Translations under genes and position numbers: made by a program
Notes under the pieces: model-generated
What the model saw: the letters and a program-made list of their open reading frames with translations, nothing else
Databases searched by the model: none
What the model was told of the DNA's origin: nothing
In this document: positions 1-8,721 of the stretch, one piece after another
How positions within the stretch are numbered: the stretch's first letter is position 1
How the letters are laid out: each line of letters opens with the position of its first letter
Assembly (NCBI GenBank): GCA_002067095.1
Contig: MVQD01000087.1
Location: 1 to 64,000, forward strand
Source: Methanoregulaceae archaeon PtaB.Bin056
GTDB lineage: Archaea; Halobacteriota; Methanomicrobia; Methanomicrobiales; Methanospirillaceae
DNA length: 64,000 nt
Reading direction: 5' to 3'

Positions 1-319
1 ATTGGAGAACCCTTATCCTGATATCTGCGGGGTCAACTGGCATCACGGGGCGCACACTCCTGGATGTCATACCCCCAACTCTCGTCTTGCAGGATTATGA
101 GATGTGTGGATTTCCACAACGAGCCCCGAAGGTTTCATGGAATGATGATGCCGGTGACAGGTCCCAACTCACAGGTGCAGAGAAATACGTGATCCAGTAC
201 CCCTGCTGGAAGATGAAATGAGAAAAAAACGGATGGACGCGCTCCCTCACCAATGTCCGCGGCAGAGTCTTCCTGAAGATGGTGCCGTCATGGGGGAGTG
301 AATTCAAGAGAAGGGGAGG
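1..319. other. Left-edge stretch without a recognisable gene
   Basis: Short open frames occur on both strands here, but none has a recognisable motif, a good ribosome site or a link to a neighbour. A gene end entering from the left of the window cannot be excluded. The part next to the CBS gene is its 3' flank. Confidence 0.4.
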
Positions 320-745
320 TCAGATCTTCGGGCTCTCCTTTCCTATGACCCTCGCGATCTCCCCGAGTTCCCGTGCAAGAAGCCTGATGATATCATCCAG
401 GGTGATAAGGCCCACGAGGCGGCCTCCCGCGTCTATGACAGGGAGCCTCCGGACGCCTGACGATTTCATCTCCTGGATTGCATCAAAGATGCCGGTGTCC
501 TTTCTTATCGTGCAGACCTCGCGGGTCATGATGAGGGAGACCGGTGCCTGGTCCTCCTCCTCCTTGCAGAGGGCGTCTCTCCTGAGCGCAAGGTCCCGAT
601 CGGTGACAATGCCCACTGGCTTCTGTTCCTCTGTGATGACGACACACCCCAGGTTCTTGCTCCTCATCAGTTCGGCCACGAACCGGACCGAGGTCTCCGG
701 GGTGACATTCACCACGCTCTTCTGGCAGACGGAATAGATGCTCAT
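320..745 (-). CDS. CBS domain protein (tandem CBS pair)
   Basis: A 141-residue soluble protein made almost entirely of two CBS repeats (about residues 8-60 and 72-125). The first shows the typical GIVTDRDLALR end and the second GLITLDDIIRLLA. Stand-alone CBS pairs in archaea usually bind adenine nucleotides or S-adenosylmethionine and regulate a partner, but no partner domain is present here, so the ligand and target are unknown. It is followed upstream on the same strand by an ABC exporter pair after a gap of about 50 bp and could share its transcript. The length is normal for a stand-alone CBS pair. Confidence 0.88.
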   Translation of the reverse strand: MSIYSVCQKSVVNVTPETSVRFVAELMRSKNLGCVVITEEQKPVGIVTDRDLALRRDALCKEEEDQAPVSLIMTREVCTIRKDTGIFDAIQEMKSSGVRRLPVIDAGGRLVGLITLDDIIRLLARELGEIARVIGKESPKI

Positions 746-797
746 GCTGGTTCCTGCCCCCTACCATGTGCGTCAATAGGATAAAAATAGCCCTTTT

Positions 798-1568
798 TTA
801 GACCACCAGCCGCTTCTTCATCAGGTGTATGGAGAGGAAGAAGAATATGGCCGCACACGAGGCGATCCAGGCAAGGCTGTAGAGGAAGAGGGGCGAGAGG
901 GTGGCGAGGGTGAGCGAGCGTGTCACGGTCACGACCTGGGCGAGTGGGAGGACTGCGATCGCAACGAGCTGCAACGCTTCCGGGAGCACCGAGAGAGGAA
1001 AGAATGTCCCCGAGAAGAGGAACATGGGGGTGATGAAGAGGAATGCCGGGTAGTTCAGGGTATCGATCCCGGGAGTAATTGCAGTAAAGCACATCCCGAT
1101 TCCCGAAAAGAGGAGGCCTGCGAGGAACGAGAACGGGATGACCAGCAGCGACGAGGGGAGCGACACCACGCCGAAGACGATAAGGACCGCAAGCATCGCG
1201 GTTGCGTAGATGAGGCTCCGTGTGGCGCCCCAGAGGAGCTCTCCTGCGATCACGTCCTCAATGGAGAGGGGGGTCGAGATCATTGCATCGAACGTCTTCT
1301 GGTAATACATCCGGACGAAGGATGAGTACGTGCACTCGAAGAACGAAGAGTTCATCATCGAGATCGCGAGGAGCGCGGGGGCGATATAGAGGACGTAGGG
1401 GACGCCGTCGATCTCGCCGACGAACATCCCGAGCCCGTACCCTATTGCGAGGAGATAGAGGACCGGCTCTACAAAAGGCGGCAGGAAGTTCACCCTGTAG
1501 GTCTTGAAGAAGACATCCCAGTTCCTTCGCCACACCTTCCATGCGTACCATGTAGGACGGGGTATCAT
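798..1568 (-). CDS. ABC-2 type transporter permease
   Basis: A 256-residue integral membrane protein with about six hydrophobic segments, the usual count for ABC-2 permeases of the drug or polysaccharide export class. The N-terminal PTWYAWKVWRRNWDVFFKTY stretch and the conserved region near residues 175-205 (ITPGIDTLNYPAFLFITPMFLFSG, in part) are typical of this family. It lies 8 bp after the ATP-binding gene on the same strand, so the two form a half-transporter pair that should assemble as a dimer of each. The substrate cannot be inferred from the sequence. Confidence 0.88.
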   Translation of the reverse strand: MIPRPTWYAWKVWRRNWDVFFKTYRVNFLPPFVEPVLYLLAIGYGLGMFVGEIDGVPYVLYIAPALLAISMMNSSFFECTYSSFVRMYYQKTFDAMISTPLSIEDVIAGELLWGATRSLIYATAMLAVLIVFGVVSLPSSLLVIPFSFLAGLLFSGIGMCFTAITPGIDTLNYPAFLFITPMFLFSGTFFPLSVLPEALQLVAIAVLPLAQVVTVTRSLTLATLSPLFLYSLAWIASCAAIFFFLSIHLMKKRLVV

Positions 1569-1576
1569 GGTGAATA

Positions 1577-2491
1577 TCAGTCCCGGAGCGCCCTCCCGGT
1601 GAGGGAGAGGAATACGTCTTCCAGCGAACCGCGGCGCACGAACACTCTTCCCGGGTTGCAGTCCGAGAGCAGCCGCGTGGCAACCTCTTTCGGACGGTCC
1701 GAGAAGACCTGGACCATGTCACCGTGGACCTCGAATCGGGCGCCTATCTCTTCGAGGCAGCGTACCACACCGGGGGTATGGTCAGCCTCGACTACATCCT
1801 CTCCGGCGTACTGGCGGACGAGGTCTCCTGGTGCCCCTTCCACCAGGATCTTTCCGTGGTCCATGATGACGAGGCGGTTGCAGAGCCGCTCGGCCTCTTC
1901 CAGGTAATGGGTGGTGAGGACGATGGTGTTGCCGGCCGCCTGGAGGGCTTTCAATTTCTCCCACATCAGGTGCCGTGCCTGGGGGTCAAGGCCAATGGTC
2001 GGCTCGTCAAGGACGAGGAGGCGCGGGCTGTTCACGAGCGCCCGCGCAAGGATGAGCCTTCGCTTCATCCCGCCCGAGAGCTTCTCGATGGGTACGTTCC
2101 TCTTCTCCGAGAGCTGGACGAAGGAGAGGAGGTCTTCTGACCTTCGCCTCGCTTCTGCGGGGGGTATACCAAAATAACGGGCATAAATAAGCAGATTTTC
2201 AATGGCGGTGAAGTCAGGGTCAAGGTTCGTCTCCTGTGGGACGACGCCCAGCCATCGCTTGATCCCCCGCGGGTCCCTGTTCACGTCGAGGCCAAAGACG
2301 GTCAGAACCCCTGCTGTCGCCGGGGAGACGCATTCGATCATCTTCATCGTGGTGGTCTTGCCAGCGCCGTTTGGCCCGAGGAACCCGAAGACCTCTCCCG
2401 GCATCACCGAGAAGCTGATGCCGTCAACGGCCTTCAGCGTTCCAAACTCCTTCCGGAGCCCCTGCCCCTCGATGATCGGTTTCACCGGCAC
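1577..2491 (-). CDS. ABC transporter ATP-binding protein (DrrA/NodI class)
   Basis: A 304-residue nucleotide-binding subunit. Walker A GPNGAGKTT is near residue 40, the signature LSGGMKRRL near 138, Walker B LLVLDEPTIGLDP near 160 and the H-loop TTHYLEEAE near 193. The extra C-terminal domain of about 80 residues is typical of the DrrA/NodI exporter group. The start is a GTG at 2491, preceded on the minus strand by AGGTGGTGA, a strong ribosome site. It energises the ABC-2 permease directly downstream. Drug or lipid efflux is the family norm, but the substrate is not evident here. Confidence 0.92.
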   Translation of the reverse strand: MPVKPIIEGQGLRKEFGTLKAVDGISFSVMPGEVFGFLGPNGAGKTTTMKMIECVSPATAGVLTVFGLDVNRDPRGIKRWLGVVPQETNLDPDFTAIENLLIYARYFGIPPAEARRRSEDLLSFVQLSEKRNVPIEKLSGGMKRRLILARALVNSPRLLVLDEPTIGLDPQARHLMWEKLKALQAAGNTIVLTTHYLEEAERLCNRLVIMDHGKILVEGAPGDLVRQYAGEDVVEADHTPGVVRCLEEIGARFEVHGDMVQVFSDRPKEVATRLLSDCNPGRVFVRRGSLEDVFLSLTGRALRD

Positions 2492-3049
2492 TCACCACCT
2501 TGCATGAGAAGGATTGTTCACGCGGGACAACACTCTTTCGGTAAACCCCACTGCCCATATGCCATCAAGAAGGGAGCCTCCCCTCTCTCTCCCATCCATC
2601 ATGGTCGCGGGGAATGGGTTCCTGGCACACGTTGGGCGGGGGGCAGGGGGACGACGTCCAGTTCCGGTGGGGAGTCAATTCCATCTGCAGGGGACGCGGG
2701 GGGAGAACGTGGGTGTAAAACCAGGGCCCCCGCCGTCCGTGTTTCACCCGCTGAAGACGCAGAAGTCCCGCGGGAAGATCCCGCCTGTTCCCGCCCTTCT
2801 TCCAGGAGGTGCGAACCTCCAGGTCTCACCCAGCCACTCCTCTCCTCACTCCGGGCCCGCTGATCCCTCCGGGGACGTCCTCCTTCTTTTCTGCCGTGAG
2901 CGCCCCAGATGAGGAATATTCAGCCTGGGAACAGGAGTTGCCCGTCGTCACGGGGCTCCATGAACGTCAAACAGTGAGGAATTCCACGGCCACTGTCCCA
3001 AGCTTCGTTGGATAACTACCTTATGCTGGGGGGACATAATACCTCCATC
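2492..3049. other. Intergenic stretch of about 560 bp without a supported gene
   Basis: Lies between the divergent ABC ATPase and AAA ATPase genes. Two overlapping plus-strand open frames (2504-2863 and 2514-2912) are proline, serine and glycine rich, lack motifs and look like random open frames in GC-rich DNA. It should hold the promoters of both flanking genes; a weak TATA-like ACTACCTTATG lies near 3014-3025. Confidence 0.4.
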
Positions 3050-4303
3050 ATGCCTATCCGGGAGCTTGCAGTCACGAACTTCAAGAGTTTCCGGCACCTT
3101 GAGATCCAGCCGGACCGGTTCAATGTCATCATCGGGTCAAATGCATCCGGAAAATCAAACTTCATACAGGTTATCAAGTTTATCAGGGATATCGCCAAGT
3201 ACGGCCTCTCCAACGCCATCTCTCTTCAGGGAGGAGTCGAATACCTGCGAAACACCATCATCGGGCCTGGAATGCCATTCTCCATCCACATCAGGTACGT
3301 GCTCGAGGAGGAGAAGACAGATCTCGTTGCGATGAGCGGGGGGGTACCGGTCTTCTTTCACCCCCTTGAAATCAGCTATGCCTTCTCACTGGCGTTTCCG
3401 GACGCAGGCGAAACCTACGAGATCTCCTCTGATGTGCTCGAAGTTGAGGGAGAGTTTCTGCTCCAGGATGGTGGTGAGCAGAGAAGTACGGGAAAGGGGA
3501 CCATCACACTCGTGAAGGCGGCAGGCCCGGTCCAGTACTGCATATGCCCTCCAAAGAGCCTCGACCTGAAGGAGGACGATCTCTTCCACTACTATTTCCA
3601 GAGAGTGCACATCGCGGAAGGGACACTGATCATGACACTCCCCCTCTTCGTTCCGGGCATCCCCTCGCTTGAATGGATATTCCGGGGGATGAAGGTGTTT
3701 GACTTTGACCCGCGCCTCCTGAAGAAGGCGGTCCCCATCATGGGAAAGACCGACCTCGAGAAGGACGGGAGCAACCTGGCCATCGTGATCAAACGGATCC
3801 TCGATGACCCAAGGAAGAGGGAGACCTTTACCCGGCTTCTTCGGGACGTGCTCCCCTTCATCGACGACGTGGCGGTCGAGAAGTTCATGGACATGTCCCT
3901 GTTTCTGAAGCTCAGGGAGGTCTACAGCAGGGAAAAGTACCTGCCGGCATCCATGATCTCAGATGGGACCATCAATATCTGTGCCCTCCTTATCGCCCTC
4001 TATTTCGAGGACCGGCCGGTCACCATCATAGAGGAGCCTGAACGCAATATCCACCCGTACCTCATATCGAGGCTCGTGGAGATGCTCAAGGACGCATCAC
4101 GTTCTAAACAGGTCATCGTCACCACCCACAACCCGGAGATGGTCAAGCACGTGGATATCCATGATATCCTCCTGATCAGCCGGGACAGCGATGGCTTCTC
4201 ATGCCTCAGCAGGCCCGCGAACAGAAAGGAGATTCAGGCGTTCCTGGAGGACGAGATAGGTATCGAGGAGCTCTTCATCCAGAACCTGTTAGGGATCGAA
4301 TGA
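3050..4303 (+). CDS. AAA ATPase of the OLD/AAA_21 type
   Basis: A 417-residue SMC/ABC-like ATPase. The N-terminus reads IRELAVTNFKSFRHLEI, then Walker A GSNASGKSN (residues 29-37), an ABC-like signature MISDGTINI, Walker B TIIEEPERNIHP and the switch histidine in VTTHNPEMV. Such ATPases with a long internal insert are typical of OLD-type nucleases and two-gene defence modules. The ATG at 3050 is preferred because the conserved strand starts right after it; ATG 3023 and TTG 3008 would add a short unconserved tail. Its stop codon overlaps the ATG of a TOPRIM-like gene (ATGA), so the two are almost certainly co-translated. Function as a defence component is inferred. Confidence 0.88.
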   Translation: MPIRELAVTNFKSFRHLEIQPDRFNVIIGSNASGKSNFIQVIKFIRDIAKYGLSNAISLQGGVEYLRNTIIGPGMPFSIHIRYVLEEEKTDLVAMSGGVPVFFHPLEISYAFSLAFPDAGETYEISSDVLEVEGEFLLQDGGEQRSTGKGTITLVKAAGPVQYCICPPKSLDLKEDDLFHYYFQRVHIAEGTLIMTLPLFVPGIPSLEWIFRGMKVFDFDPRLLKKAVPIMGKTDLEKDGSNLAIVIKRILDDPRKRETFTRLLRDVLPFIDDVAVEKFMDMSLFLKLREVYSREKYLPASMISDGTINICALLIALYFEDRPVTIIEEPERNIHPYLISRLVEMLKDASRSKQVIVTTHNPEMVKHVDIHDILLISRDSDGFSCLSRPANRKEIQAFLEDEIGIEELFIQNLLGIE

Positions 4304-4923
4304 CGGAACGCCGGTTGTATATCCTGTTGGAGGGAAACGACGACGAGCGTTTCTTTGGCAGGATAATCCTTCCTCTCATCGCTCACCGGTACCGCTCAGT
4401 CAGGCTGATCAAATACGCCTGCCTGAAGAGAGCCAGGGTGTGCAAGTTCGTCAAGAGCATCCGCAGGACAGGTGACGAGTACCTGCTGGTCACCGATATA
4501 GACCAGGCCCCCGGGGTGAAGGCAAAGAAACAGATGATCATTGAGAGGTTCTGCGTCGTAGACCCGGCGACGGTCGTGGTCATCATCCAGGAGATCGAGA
4601 GCTGGTACCTGGCAGGGCTCGATGCCCCGGACGCAGCCATCCTGGGTGTGAACCTGCCCGCGACCACCGACCATGTCACAAAGGAGGAGTTCAACCGCAC
4701 GATACCGCCGCAGTATGATTCCAGGATCGCATACATGCTGGAGATCCTCTCCCGGTTCTCAATCCCATCAGCCTGCCGGAGAAATAGGTCGTTTCGGTAC
4801 TTCATGGACCGCGAGCGTCTTTTGCCGGCCGGGCTCGCTGCCGCAGGGGCACCAGGAGGCAAGGAAGGCGGGACGCGTCCTGATGCCACCCTTTATCATG
4901 GTGAGCATCTACCGAATGAGTAG
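4300..4923 (+). CDS. TOPRIM-like DUF4276-type partner of the AAA ATPase
   Basis: A 207-residue protein whose start overlaps the ATPase stop. It shows the TOPRIM-like signature of an early acidic residue (ILLEGNDDERFF, E11) followed by a DxD (VTDIDQ, D66 and D68), then EIESWYLAG at residues 98-105, a block typical of DUF4276-like ATPase partners. In known systems the ATPase senses a trigger and the TOPRIM protein acts as nuclease or effector; here that is inference from pairing and motifs. The last 40 residues (after SFRYFMDR) look unconserved and alanine/glycine rich. No other defence genes flank the pair. Confidence 0.75.
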   Translation: MTERRLYILLEGNDDERFFGRIILPLIAHRYRSVRLIKYACLKRARVCKFVKSIRRTGDEYLLVTDIDQAPGVKAKKQMIIERFCVVDPATVVVIIQEIESWYLAGLDAPDAAILGVNLPATTDHVTKEEFNRTIPPQYDSRIAYMLEILSRFSIPSACRRNRSFRYFMDRERLLPAGLAAAGAPGGKEGGTRPDATLYHGEHLPNE

Positions 4924-4943
4924 AGCGGAGGGGTGAGGCAGAG

Positions 4944-7004
4944 ATGGGGATATGGAGACACAGGGTACCGGTAATCCTCGAACAGAGAGATTTCTGGATC
5001 GTGATCCTCCTCTTCAGCACCTCTTTTGCGTTCCTCCTGAATTATTACAGCCTCGAAAGGGACCTCAACCTCATCACCCCCCACCTCTTTTACATTCCCC
5101 TCGTCATCGCTGCATACTGGTTCCCGAGGAGGGGGGTTCTCATTACGGTGGCGATTGCGATGGGCTACCTGGCGATGGCCTACCTTGCGGGGTATCCCAA
5201 CCTCGAGGTCATCACCCAGGCTACCGCGCAGTTCTACGTCTTCGTCGCGATCGGTGTCATCGTCTCGTCCCTCTCAAGCACCCTCAAGGAGCAGGAGGAC
5301 AGGTACCATGGGATCTTCGACTACTCGGAGGCCGGGGTATTCCTGGCAATGAACCTTCGTTCAGGTTTTGTGATCGAGGAGGTGAACGAGCGGGGGGCGC
5401 ACCTTCTCGGCTACAGGGCCCGCGAACTGGCCGGGAGGGAGTTCCTCGATTTCTTTGTCGACAAGAATGAGAAGGCGGGTATCAGGGAGAGAGTATCCCC
5501 AGGTGGGGCCGTGACCGAGTTCGAATGCCACCTCCGGAGGAGAGACGGTTACGTGATTCACGGGCTGATGTCGGCAGGCCCCATCCCGGGAAGGAAGGTG
5601 GTGTTCACCCTCGTGGACATCACCGGCATGAAGAAGGCCGAAGAGGCACTCAGGGAGAGCAAGGAGCGATACCAGGGCCTTTACACCAATGCACAGGTGG
5701 GCCTTGCCCGCGCGAGTGTGGCGGACGGCTCGGTCCTTGAAGCGAATGCCCAGATGGCGAGCATGTTCGGATATTCATCTGTCGATGAATTCATCAGGGA
5801 ATTCCGGTTTCCAGAGCATTACGCGGACAGGGAGGTCAGGGAACACCTCATCTCCATGCTTGCCGATAAGGAAACGATCTCCAATTTTGAGGCACGGTTT
5901 ATAAAAAAAGACGGATCGATACTCTGGGCCCGTTTCTGGGTAAGGATATTCCCGGAAAAGGGATACCTCGAAGAGGTGTTTACCGATATCACGGAAGAGA
6001 AGCAGTCGCACCGGGCGCTCGACGAGAGCGAGGAGCGGTACCGAAAACTCGTGGAGAGTCTCCCTGATTACGTACTGGTCTTTGCACGAGACCGACTCCT
6101 CTTCGTGAACCCTTCCGCGGCACATGCGCTCGGGAGATCCCCTGAAGAGATGGTGGGCCAGTCGATCTACAGCTTCATTGACCCAGGGTCCTGGGACATC
6201 GTCAGGAATCAAAGCAGTAGACGGGGAGCGGGCGTGAATGTCGAACCGTACGAGATCACGCTCTCTACACACGACGGAAAGTCCCGCACGGTACTGGTGA
6301 ACGCGACCCCCATCTCCTACCGCGGGGAAGATGCCATCCTTGCGGTGCTCACCGACATCACGGAACGCAAGCAGGCCGAGCAGGAGCTGAATGCATCAAA
6401 AGACCAGTACATGGCCACGATCGATGCGATGATCGATGGCATCTTCCTCGTGAACCCGGAACTCGAGATCGTCCTCGTCAACTCGACCTTCAGGAGGTGG
6501 CTGAAACGGATCGGGACGGAAACCGAGATCATCGGCAGGCGCCTGGAAGACACCCTGCCCTGCATTTCCGGCGCCTCCCTCTCGTCAATAAGGGAGGTCT
6601 TTTTGACGGGTGAAAACATTGAGACCACCATCAATTTCACCCTCAATGGCCGGGAGTATATCTTTGAGACGCGCCTTATCCCGGTGCGCGAGGATCACCG
6701 CGTGGCACGGGTCATGATCACCATGCGCGATATCACCCGGTCCAGGAAGATCGAGGAGGAGAAGAGGCTCGCATACGAGCAGATCGAGAAGAACATCGAA
6801 CAGTTTGCAATTCTGGGCGACCACCTCAGAAATCCCATGCAGGTGATCATGGGGCTTGCAGATCTCGAGGGGGGGCCGCTTGCCGAGCAGATCCGCTGCC
6901 AGGCAAAGGAGATCGACATGACCGTCTCCCAGCTTGACAGGGGCTGGATCGAGTCAGAGAAGATCCGGGAGTTCATCAGGAAATACTACGGGATCGGAAA
7001 GTAA
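4944..7004 (+). CDS. Membrane-anchored four-PAS sensor with a kinase stub
   Basis: A 686-residue protein preceded by a strong ribosome site (GGAGGGGTGA). Residues 15-110 hold about four membrane segments; four PAS domains follow (about 113-233, 235-358, 362-484 and 488-606), each ending in a DIT motif. The C-terminal 70 residues contain LGDHLRNPMQVIMGLADLE, resembling a HisKA phosphoacceptor helix, but no HATPase domain follows. It therefore cannot phosphorylate itself by the usual route and may act as a signal donor, a substrate of another kinase or a scaffold. No response regulator lies next to it. Confidence 0.85.
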   Translation: MGIWRHRVPVILEQRDFWIVILLFSTSFAFLLNYYSLERDLNLITPHLFYIPLVIAAYWFPRRGVLITVAIAMGYLAMAYLAGYPNLEVITQATAQFYVFVAIGVIVSSLSSTLKEQEDRYHGIFDYSEAGVFLAMNLRSGFVIEEVNERGAHLLGYRARELAGREFLDFFVDKNEKAGIRERVSPGGAVTEFECHLRRRDGYVIHGLMSAGPIPGRKVVFTLVDITGMKKAEEALRESKERYQGLYTNAQVGLARASVADGSVLEANAQMASMFGYSSVDEFIREFRFPEHYADREVREHLISMLADKETISNFEARFIKKDGSILWARFWVRIFPEKGYLEEVFTDITEEKQSHRALDESEERYRKLVESLPDYVLVFARDRLLFVNPSAAHALGRSPEEMVGQSIYSFIDPGSWDIVRNQSSRRGAGVNVEPYEITLSTHDGKSRTVLVNATPISYRGEDAILAVLTDITERKQAEQELNASKDQYMATIDAMIDGIFLVNPELEIVLVNSTFRRWLKRIGTETEIIGRRLEDTLPCISGASLSSIREVFLTGENIETTINFTLNGREYIFETRLIPVREDHRVARVMITMRDITRSRKIEEEKRLAYEQIEKNIEQFAILGDHLRNPMQVIMGLADLEGGPLAEQIRCQAKEIDMTVSQLDRGWIESEKIREFIRKYYGIGK

Positions 7005-7222
7005 GCCGTGATATCCTGTATCTGTGCCGGTAATGCAGCCCTCACTGGGGGTGCAGTCCTTGATCCGGCCCGGCTGGTGGTTCCCGGCATGTCCTCATCC
7101 TGCAGGATGCACCGGGGGCTAAAATCTCACCGATAAACGCAGAAAAATCCCATGCCGGGAAGAACTCCGGGTAAAAGGCTTATCTCCCCGGCCGATCTTA
7201 TCTAACAGGTAAGGGTGAACCC

Positions 7223-7726
7223 GTGCAGGTATCCATGAAACTGGAGATAAAGGATGCCCCTGGGCAGCTGCTCGCGGCCCTCAAGCCTATCTCCGACGTG
7301 GGGGGCAATATCATTGCCGTGATTCATCAGCGCGATGAGAAGCATCGTGGCGGCATGCTGAGTGTCCAGATCGTCCTGGAACTCCCCGAACAGCGGCTGA
7401 AGGAACTCACCCGGATGATCCGCGAGCAGGGAGTCAACATCCAGCGGATAGGGCATGAACGTCTCCTGTACCAGAAAGCGGTGATGCTGATCGGGCACCT
7501 GATCCACACCGATCTCGGGGATACCGTCGACCGGATTGACTGCACCGGGTTCGCAGAAGTGACCGAACTGAATATCAGCATGCCGGCAATCACGCAGGTC
7601 TCATCTGCCCGCCTTCTGATAAAGGCCGTGAACAAGGAGGACATGGAGCAGGCGATGGCAATCCTGCGCCGTGTCGCAAAGGAGAAGGAGTTCCTCCTGG
7701 TCGAACCCCTGGAGGAGATAGAATGA
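7223..7726 (+). CDS. ACT domain protein paired with homoserine dehydrogenase
   Basis: A 167-residue protein with an N-terminal ACT domain (residues 1-75: LEIKDAPGQLLAALKPISDVGGNI is typical) and a second ACT-like half. ACT domains bind amino acids and regulate biosynthetic enzymes. The gene overlaps homoserine dehydrogenase by 4 bp (ATGA), a pairing common in methanogens, so it is probably the allosteric subunit for threonine or methionine feedback; the ligand is inferred. The GTG start at 7223 follows AAGGGTGA; an ATG at 7235 is an alternative. Confidence 0.85.
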   Translation: MQVSMKLEIKDAPGQLLAALKPISDVGGNIIAVIHQRDEKHRGGMLSVQIVLELPEQRLKELTRMIREQGVNIQRIGHERLLYQKAVMLIGHLIHTDLGDTVDRIDCTGFAEVTELNISMPAITQVSSARLLIKAVNKEDMEQAMAILRRVAKEKEFLLVEPLEEIE

Positions 7727-8721
7727 GAGTCGCGCTGCTCGGCATGGGTTCGGTCGGAAGGGGCGTCCTGCAGATGATTGAGGAGAAAGACCTCGGCATC
7801 TGCGTCACGGCCGTTGCAGATTCAAGGAGTGCGCTCATCGATAAGGACGGGATAAGCATCGATGAAGTGCTTGAGGCAAAGGCGAGGAACGGTTTCTGCG
7901 GTGACCGATCCCTCACTGCCATGGACGTAGTGACAGGGGCGGTATACGACGTGCTGGTCGAAGTGACGCCGACGAATGCGGATACCGGCGAACCTGCGCT
8001 CACCCATATCCTGTCAGCGCTTGAGAAGGGCCACCACGTGGTCACCTCAAATAAGGGCCCCATCTCCAGGGATTTTTCCCGTATCCGGTCCCTTGCTGCG
8101 GCGAAGGGAGTCCAGGTACGGTACGAGGCCACGGTCGGTGGTGCCATCCCTGTCATGCATATGCTGGAGCATGGCCTCGCGGGAAACCGTGTCCTCGCCA
8201 TCTTCGGCGTCCTCAATGGGACCTGTAATTTTATTCTTACGAGGATGGCTGCTGAGGGCCTCACCTATGAGCAGGCCCTGCTCGAGGCAAGGGAGATGGG
8301 GTATGCGGAAGCGGACCCCACCTATGACGTGAAGGGTATCGACCCGGCAATCAAGCTGGTGATCCTTGCCAACACCTTCTGCCGGAAGCCCGTCACGCTC
8401 GAGGACGTCGACATCACGGGGATCGACCTCCTTACCAACGATGCACTCCGCCTTGCAGAAGAGCAGCACTGCACCATCAGGTTGATCGCGGAGGCCATAC
8501 CTGACCGCGGGATTTTGAGAGTTGCCCCCCGGCTGCTTCCGCTCTCTCACCCCCTGGTAGTGGAGGGGACGCTCAATGCGATCACGATCGAGACGGACAT
8601 GGCAGGGGAGATCACCCTCATCGGGAAGGGAGCAGGATCGGTAGAGACTGCGAGTGCCATCATCGGGGATCTCCTCTACATCCGGGATTTCCATGCGGAG
8701 CGTCATCCAAAAAAGGCGTGA
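7723..8721 (+). CDS. hom: Homoserine dehydrogenase
   Basis: A 332-residue NAD(P)-dependent enzyme that reduces aspartate semialdehyde to homoserine for threonine and methionine synthesis. Seen: N-terminal Rossmann motif (VALLGMGSVGRGVLQ), substrate-domain motif YEATVGGAIPVMHML near residue 133, the NGTCNFILTRM block, and EADPTYDVKGIDPAIKLVILAN near 190-215. It lacks the C-terminal ACT domain of longer bacterial enzymes; the separate ACT gene just upstream probably supplies it. The 3' end overlaps the next gene by 29 bp. Confidence 0.95.
   Translation: MRVALLGMGSVGRGVLQMIEEKDLGICVTAVADSRSALIDKDGISIDEVLEAKARNGFCGDRSLTAMDVVTGAVYDVLVEVTPTNADTGEPALTHILSALEKGHHVVTSNKGPISRDFSRIRSLAAAKGVQVRYEATVGGAIPVMHMLEHGLAGNRVLAIFGVLNGTCNFILTRMAAEGLTYEQALLEAREMGYAEADPTYDVKGIDPAIKLVILANTFCRKPVTLEDVDITGIDLLTNDALRLAEEQHCTIRLIAEAIPDRGILRVAPRLLPLSHPLVVEGTLNAITIETDMAGEITLIGKGAGSVETASAIIGDLLYIRDFHAERHPKKA

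Noticed and set aside
95-307. 70-residue minus-strand open frame left of the CBS gene
   Set aside because: No motif, no ribosome site, and composition unlike the neighbouring genes.
2504-2912. Two overlapping plus-strand open frames of 119 and 132 residues
   Set aside because: Low-complexity Pro/Gly/Ser/Arg sequence in GC-rich DNA, no domain signs, and each is contradicted by the other.
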